This document shows positions 58,449-64,000 of a DNA stretch of 64,000 nucleotides, one piece after another. The DNA is from Acestrorhynchus altus (lineage: Eukaryota; Chordata; Actinopteri; Characiformes; Acestrorhynchidae). The DNA is taken from contig CM067523.1 of NCBI GenBank assembly GCA_034509495.1, positions 3,444,867 to 3,508,866 of the forward strand, written 5' to 3'. The translations under genes were made by a program, and so were the position numbers. How positions within the stretch are numbered: position 1 is the stretch's first letter; every line of letters starts with the position of its first letter. The notes below the pieces were generated by a model. It had not been told where the DNA came from and ran no database searches. It saw only the letters and a program-made list of their open reading frames with translations.

Positions 58449-58520
<72 letters not shown>
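57700..58520 (+). repeat. 820-bp polypurine tract ending in (GA)n
   Basis: Plus strand is overwhelmingly A and G (words such as gggaagaatgggaaaag), with only scattered pyrimidines, ending in an uninterrupted (GA)n at 58453-58505. Long open frames on the minus strand here are serine/leucine/phenylalanine-rich artefacts of TC-rich codons. Confidence 0.9.
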
Positions 58521-58529
58521 CCCTAAACT

Positions 58530-58912
58530 CACCCTAAACACCATGAAAGTGAAACTCCTGCTCTATGTAGACGACCTGGTGCTACTATCCCCCACAGAGC
58601 AAGGGTTACAGCAGCCGGATGTGCTCAAGCAGTTCTGTCAGAACTGGGCCTTGACAGTCAATCTGGACAAAACAATAAATATAAAAAAAAAAAGTCCAAT
58701 CAGACTCAACCAAATTATCACACACAATAAATCAGAGCACTGGGAAAACAACACCAGAACCCAGTGTAAATTAGAATGCTATCAAGACCTAAACAGACCG
58801 TCTGAACCAGCTGGGTATCTCTTCACTATCAGACATTCACAGCAGAAACAGATCCTGACCAAGTACCAGCACAGTGACCACAGTGTGGCCGTAGATACGG
58901 GCAGGAATCTAT
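58530..58912 (+). pseudogene. Non-LTR retrotransposon fragment, RT with YVDD
   Basis: One open frame reads LLLYVDDLVLLSPTEQGLQQ, then FCQNWALTVNLDKT, an active-site region of a LINE reverse transcriptase (YVDD in place of the usual YADD). After an A-run near 58682 it jumps to YLFTIRHSQQKQILTKYQHSD and VAVDTGR, a segment normally near the C-terminus of the same type of LINE protein. Several hundred residues are thus missing in between. It is flanked by (GA)n on both sides. I cannot name the clade with certainty (Tx1/L1-like is my best guess). Confidence 0.75.
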
Positions 58913-58998
58913 GATTTAACCATTATTTTTTCTTGGCAGAGAACAAGCAAAGGGAGAGTCAGACAGGGAGAAGCGAAGAGACATAAAGTCCTGAGACA

Positions 58999-59000
<2 letters not shown>

Positions 59001-59057
<57 letters not shown>
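59001..59057 (+). repeat. (GA)n microsatellite
   Basis: About twenty-eight GA units. Confidence 0.95.
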
Positions 59058-59060
<3 letters not shown>

Positions 59061-59349
59061 CAGTCTGGGTCAGGCAAAGGAAGGATGCTGTGGCTACTGT
59101 GCTGTGAACTGAAAGGTCAGTCCACAAGGATTTGCCTTGTGGGAAAATTATCATGTGTAAATCCCTGTAAGTCCCCAACACCATTATTCCAAACAATAAG
59201 AGGGAAGCAGTGGAGCACCAGGTTGAAGGATGAGGGAGATTACTGTGCAGGGATAATCGAATGTAGATTGGAGGGGGCAGGAGCGAAAAGGCTGGTGTCA
59301 AGCAAGAAGTGTAGGAGCAAGGCTGGAGAGAAGCTCTCCCATTCCTTAC

Positions 59350-59352
<3 letters not shown>

Positions 59353-59407
<55 letters not shown>
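59353..59407 (+). repeat. (GA)n microsatellite
   Basis: About twenty-seven GA units, the last of the GA cluster that begins at 57.1 kb. Confidence 0.95.
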
Positions 59408-59410
<3 letters not shown>

Positions 59411-62174
59411 AGTGTGAGGGATTTATCTCCATACAGTAAAAGCAGCTCAGTGTGGGAGACTAGAGAATGCTTGTGTACGATCCATCTCCAGTCTGTCCCA
59501 GTCATTTTGTCGAGGCTCTAATCTTCCTTCAGGAACTGTGGCACTACCGGCACAGCAGTGACTTACTGCGAGACCTGACATGTGGTTTATGGTGACAGTC
59601 AAGGTTGTTCCTACACATTACGGCACGGCATTCCCATAGTATTAGTATACCTAAGGTAGCATTTCTGGAATAATATCCTTGGCGACACATGTTATCATCC
59701 TAACAGCAGGTTTTATTATACCAGACTGACACATTTCTCCAACAGGAACGCTATAAAGCATGGAAATCTCAACAGATTTCCTCCTGAGGATGCGATAGAA
59801 AGAGCATAACAATCCTTTATAAGCTCATTAACACTTTCTCAGTGGGAGACAAGGAGAGCGTCGGGCTGGGAGTGTGGGGCAAAGACTAATTCTGGGTTAG
59901 TTGAGGATTAATGGAGTATATTGCTTATTAATCGTGATTAATATAAACGTTTGAATGAAAGCATGCATACTCGGTTAATCACTGTTTATTTAGCAGCCCA
60001 TATGGATAACCACATATTGCATAATATTCCTTCTTGCAAAATATCAGATCTCAGATTGTCATTGTGTCTTTGTGTGGTTTGCACACTTAAACAGATTTTA
60101 ACAGGGATCTGCACGAGGCTCTGGTAACCTCTTTGCCTCCTAAATGGTTCCTCAGAGTTCTCCATGGTCCAAAGGCCCACAACAGCACAGCAATGACAAC
60201 ACCGTTAATATTTAAACATTTTTGGAAGCTGTGGTTTGAGTGGTGCCAGCAGTGCAGTTGCAAACCACCTCAAACACATGGCTATAAGTTTGCAGGATCA
60301 AGCCGCTGGAGGACGGAGAAAGAAATTAGAACTGTCAGAATCATATATTCTATTTGGTCTTTGCGCTCTTGTGTCATGTGCTTAATTTTGTTTCTCAAAG
60401 GATGATAAGGAATAGAAGGTTTCTGGTTTTGGGTAATGCTTTCTAAAGTTCTGGGTGAAAGATGACTCTTTCTCAGGATGCGCTGCCTTGTTCTACAGAA
60501 TTAGGCCTGTCATAATTACATTATTGATTTATCGTACAATATCATACATTTGTCTGCTCTCTGAATGAGGCTGTGAGCACCAGTGACATGCATCATGTAG
60601 GAAACAAGTGCAGTGTTTTTTTCCATACACACCCAAAGCAGCCGAACTCCTCCTACCCCCATATGGCTGAGCAAATAAATAGAGGTTTACCATAGTAGTC
60701 CGTAATACAGTTGTTGTAGTCTACTAGTGAAAAACTGCAGCACAAGTAAACAGTGTAAACGGCGTCGTCCATTTTAGAGCAAAAACATGTCATGAGATGT
60801 TTCTAGTCATGCATGTAATGACTGCACAAATGCATCCAGGACATTTCAAAAAATGTGCCAAAATGCACTTGTTTTAAAGGCACATTCCAGCTCCTGTGTG
60901 AGAGCATTTTCATGTGGTCAGTATGCAATCAGATTGTTACTGTTATTAGTTGCTTGTAAATACAAAAACATCTTCTTTTCACCTCAAACACCTTGTTTTT
61001 ACTCTCAAATTGTGATTTAGGCTCCAAACATCCTACTTATACTTCTGCTGGGAGCATTTTCTAATACAGTACTATCAGCCTATCAATATAGCAGTTCTAT
61101 ATATTGTAATTATAAAATGTGCATTGCCCTTTAAAAGTCCATCATTATTTCAGTATTATGCTATTATCATGTCATGTCTTAAATGAGTTCCCTAGAATGG
61201 CCTGGCGTCCTCCCCAATAATTGCAATGATTCAGAACAATCACTGACTGACTAACTGACTGGTGTAAATGGTCTTACAGGGACAATATTGTAGGACATTG
61301 CATTTATTTCTAGGACAGTTTTCCGTCCCCAAGAAATAGTTGTTGTGACAGACCTATTTAGAATTCCTTATTGTCCTGTTCATATTTCCTTATGGTTTAA
61401 TGAATTTAGTGGGTGAAGCGTCTAAAGACGCACTGAAGGGAGTGGGGCATATGTGTTCCTGTTGGTAGTCATCAACAGTCCTTCTCCAGAATCGTACATC
61501 ACCTTTAAGTTCTTCTAAACCAACAAAACATGTTAAAAACATTTGATCAAGCTGCAGACGGGTGATCTTAGGTGATTTTTGACCGTATGTCTTCCCGTTG
61601 CTGGTTTTAAGTTGGGTAGAACTATATTGGATCCCTCAAACCAATCAATTAGGGCCTTTTCAAAGCCTACCTCCTCAAACACCAAAGCCTCTAGTTTATT
61701 AAACACCAGCAAGTGAACTAGTAAACACTGATAAAGACCTTGAACCATGGGAATGGGAGTAAAATCTCAGCAAAGCATTGCTTAAATTAAAAATAATAAA
61801 TGCAATTCCCTTGTCTATTTCATGTAATGCCAGTTCCACAGTTCATTACAAGTGAAAATGTGCTTTTGAGCAGCTCATTGTTGATAGAGCTGTTCCTTCT
61901 TTCTCTCTGCTGTGACTGGATGTCGGAGCCGCCAGGCAGTGAGTGAGTAAGTAAATTAAGAATGTTCTGCATAGTTTGCATAGCTGTCACCCTAAATCTA
62001 ATAGAAATAGGGGGTTGGGTGCAGGAAAACCTGTAGAGTTTGGCAAGCTCAAATATTTTTCTTTTAACTTTTAATGAACTCCGGTTTTACATTGCACTAC
62101 AACAACTGCACAAGACATCATACCTGCTCTTGTACCTGGTATTTGTTTGTTTGTTTTGTTGTGTTTTTACGTAG
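59408..62174. other. Intergenic or upstream lingo1 DNA, no gene seen
   Basis: No exon, RNA gene or named repeat recognised in 2.8 kb. Additional non-coding lingo1 5' exons could lie here but cannot be seen. Confidence 0.35.
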
Positions 62175-62330
62175 TATAGGTGAGGCATTTCACATCAAGA
62201 CCACTTTACCAACTGTTAAGCATGGTTGTGGTAGCATCATACTCTGGGGCTGTTTGGCTGCCCAGGTACCTGTGTAACTGGTACATTGTGCAAAGTGGAT
62301 GGAATAAACTGAATTTCAGCAAAGAAAATA
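62175..62330 (+). mobile_element. Tc1-like transposon fragment
   Basis: 'aactgttaagcatggttgtgg', split here, 'tagcatcatactctggggc' (SIILWGC) and 'tgtttggctgcc' match the catalytic-domain strand of another common Tc1-like family; 'aaagtggatggaataaactg' follows as expected. Only about 150 bases survive. Confidence 0.65.
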
Positions 62331-62639
62331 TATGGTCATAATGTAACGAGCATATAACCAGCAACCAGCATAAAGTCCCACTTAACAGTCCAGTAAAGAG
62401 TAACTTGCTTTTACAGCCTTCAACACTGCGATCAGGCAGTTAATCCTCCCCTGTGTATATAAGAGAAGGCAGCCTGGGGGAATGACCACACACTGATAAG
62501 GAGTGAAGGGAGCAGAGACGTGCCCAACATGCATATGCTCAATAATAGATGTTGCCAGGAGGCAACGGGAGTTATATTTCAAAATGTTGCACATTCAATC
62601 CCACTGTATGTAACTGTTCCACTGCATATACAGTACTTT

Positions 62640-63076
62640 AAAACTTTAAAAAATGGACTGAAACCAGGTGAAAACTAAACTTATCTAATGATTAGATTGA
62701 CAAGGATATGTTCAACAAAATGTTCGACAGTGGTCCAAAAACAAACAAACATAAAAACAACCTAAATGTAACATTATTTTTGTGATTAATATGCAAGTGT
62801 TATCCATTGTCGGGGTCAGTGACATCATCACCCCTGTATGCAGGTTGAGCAGGAACATGTGGACAGAGCAGTAAACATGCACTGGAAGCTCCTTTGGAAT
62901 TTAAAGTGGGATTTAATTCAGATGGACACCATGGTCAGACAGGGTTATGAGGTTATGTGCAGTATGTTCTTATGATATGTGTATGTTGTCTGTAGGTTAC
63001 ACCAATCCTGGGATATTAAGCCTGTGAACAACTGCATGGTACTGCCCAAAGTGTGGATCTTGGGTTCTAAGACTTA
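62640..63076 (+). mobile_element. TTAA-type element family, copy 6
   Basis: Core blocks 'attgacaaggatatgttca', 'ctgtatgcaggttgagc', 'gtggacagagcagtaaaca', 'tgcactggaagctcctttgg' and the right end 'gggttctaagac' are present. The left third of the element is missing and the right flank is 'ttag'. Confidence 0.7.
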
Positions 63077-64000
63077 GGAAATTGTCATGACATCTTTATT
63101 TATGTGGGGTGTCTCCTTTCTGTATTGGACAAGAATTTGGTGTGCAAGTGCTGGCAACGGCTTATGTTTTATCTATGCCAGATGTCACCAGGAGCTGCCT
63201 AATCCAAAGACACCATCAAACCATCAGTATTGCCATGACCTTCACGTCCATGTCTTGACCAAACCTCTGGAGCAGTTGTTTGTTGTGTTGGTAGGGCTTA
63301 CCAGGTTCTTCTGCTTCTGTTCACTAAAAGAAACTTTGCATCCCTGCTCTCTTGCCCTTATTCATTTGGACTGTTTATCAGATCTGACCTAGCAAGGCAA
63401 AGCTCGTGTCCACCTTTTGGCGTTCAGAGGTGTTCTCAGACCTTTTCAATACTAGGTTTGTTGCTGAATGAGGGAGAGAGATATATTGTGTTCGATGTTT
63501 TTATGGGCTGTTGATTCATCAGCGGCCTCTTTAAGCACTGTCAAGGCTAATTGCAGGTTAGTTGGTGCATTTCAAGTGTGTCGAAGGCCTCCTTTATGCC
63601 ATCAGAAAGCTGTGGGGAGATCTTTGTACGAACCAAATTCTTTCACCTCGAAACCTTACATATTTATGAATTATTTTTTATACTATAGAGTATCACCATC
63701 CTGGAGTGGAAGTCTTCCCCACACCTAACCGTGGTGGGTGCTTCAAAGGGAATGACACTTTCGTCCCAGTGCTCTCAATTGTCTCCTGAACCTCTGGGGT
63801 ATAGACACCCAGCCGCAGGTGGCAAATGACTACATCAAAGTGCTCCTTTAATCAAACTTAGCTTTTTGATCCTGCCATTTATTTTAATGAGTCTGGCTCG
63901 GAGAAAAGGGAAATCAATTTCTTCTCTCTTTTCTTGACGCCTTTTGAGAAGACGACTCAAGATGCATGCAAGTTCCCTGCGTGAACGACAGTGCAAAACA
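63077..64000. other. No gene seen
   Basis: Balanced composition, no repeats recognised, no convincing exon. 63780-64000 is repeat-free and could be conserved sequence. Confidence 0.35.

Noticed and set aside
59085..59505. Open frames on both strands across (GA)n runs
   Set aside because: Arg-Glu and Leu-Ser repeats arise from the dinucleotide repeats; no domain otherwise.

Overview
This window is vertebrate, almost certainly teleost, nuclear DNA. It is AT-rich with long non-coding stretches, carries many decayed Tc1-like transposons, tRNA-derived SINEs, the 3' ends of L2-type and RTE-type LINEs and dense (CA)n, (GA)n and (TA)n microsatellites, and contains one recognisable protein gene. Species cannot be fixed from what is visible.

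The gene is a LINGO1 orthologue on the minus strand. One large exon (34221-36077) encodes nearly the whole protein: signal peptide, leucine-rich repeats with both cysteine caps, one immunoglobulin domain, a membrane segment and a short tail with the EIEY motif. I infer a second coding exon of only four codons (ATG ACG TTT CTG) at 56844-56855. It ends at a strong GTAAGG donor and joins in frame to a CAG-CAG acceptor at the large exon across a 20,766-bp intron, giving a 622-residue protein. Human LINGO1 also has a few residues before a second methionine in the same position. An 11-codon upstream ORF in a strong Kozak context ends on the first ATG through an ATGA overlap. A pyrimidine-rich (sense strand) 5' region and about 0.8 kb of polypurine/polypyrimidine DNA lie just upstream.

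Layout: 1-33.7 kb is intergenic DNA downstream of lingo1, rich in transposon remnants (Tc1-like fragments of several families, four SINEs, an L2 end, an RTE-type end) and containing a perfect 838-bp palindrome at 13218-14055 that starts beside the window's only N. 33.7-36.1 kb is the lingo1 3' UTR and main exon. 36.1-56.8 kb is the inferred intron, with scattered repeats and several repeat-poor stretches that could hold conserved regulatory elements. 56.8-57.4 kb is the inferred first exon and promoter side. 57.1-59.4 kb is a GA-rich block with an embedded LINE fragment. 59.4-64 kb is mostly unannotated intergenic DNA.

The most notable repeat result is a family of non-coding elements present six times in the window. 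Its best copy (5549-6484) has 12-bp imperfect terminal inverted repeats beginning CCC and flanking TTAA on both sides, the signature of piggyBac-type transposition. A 155-bp hAT-type MITE (52617-52771) has a perfect 8-bp target duplication and sits inside an older palindromic repeat. No CRISPR, operon, viral gene or prokaryotic feature was seen, and apart from lingo1 and transposon remnants I could support no protein gene.
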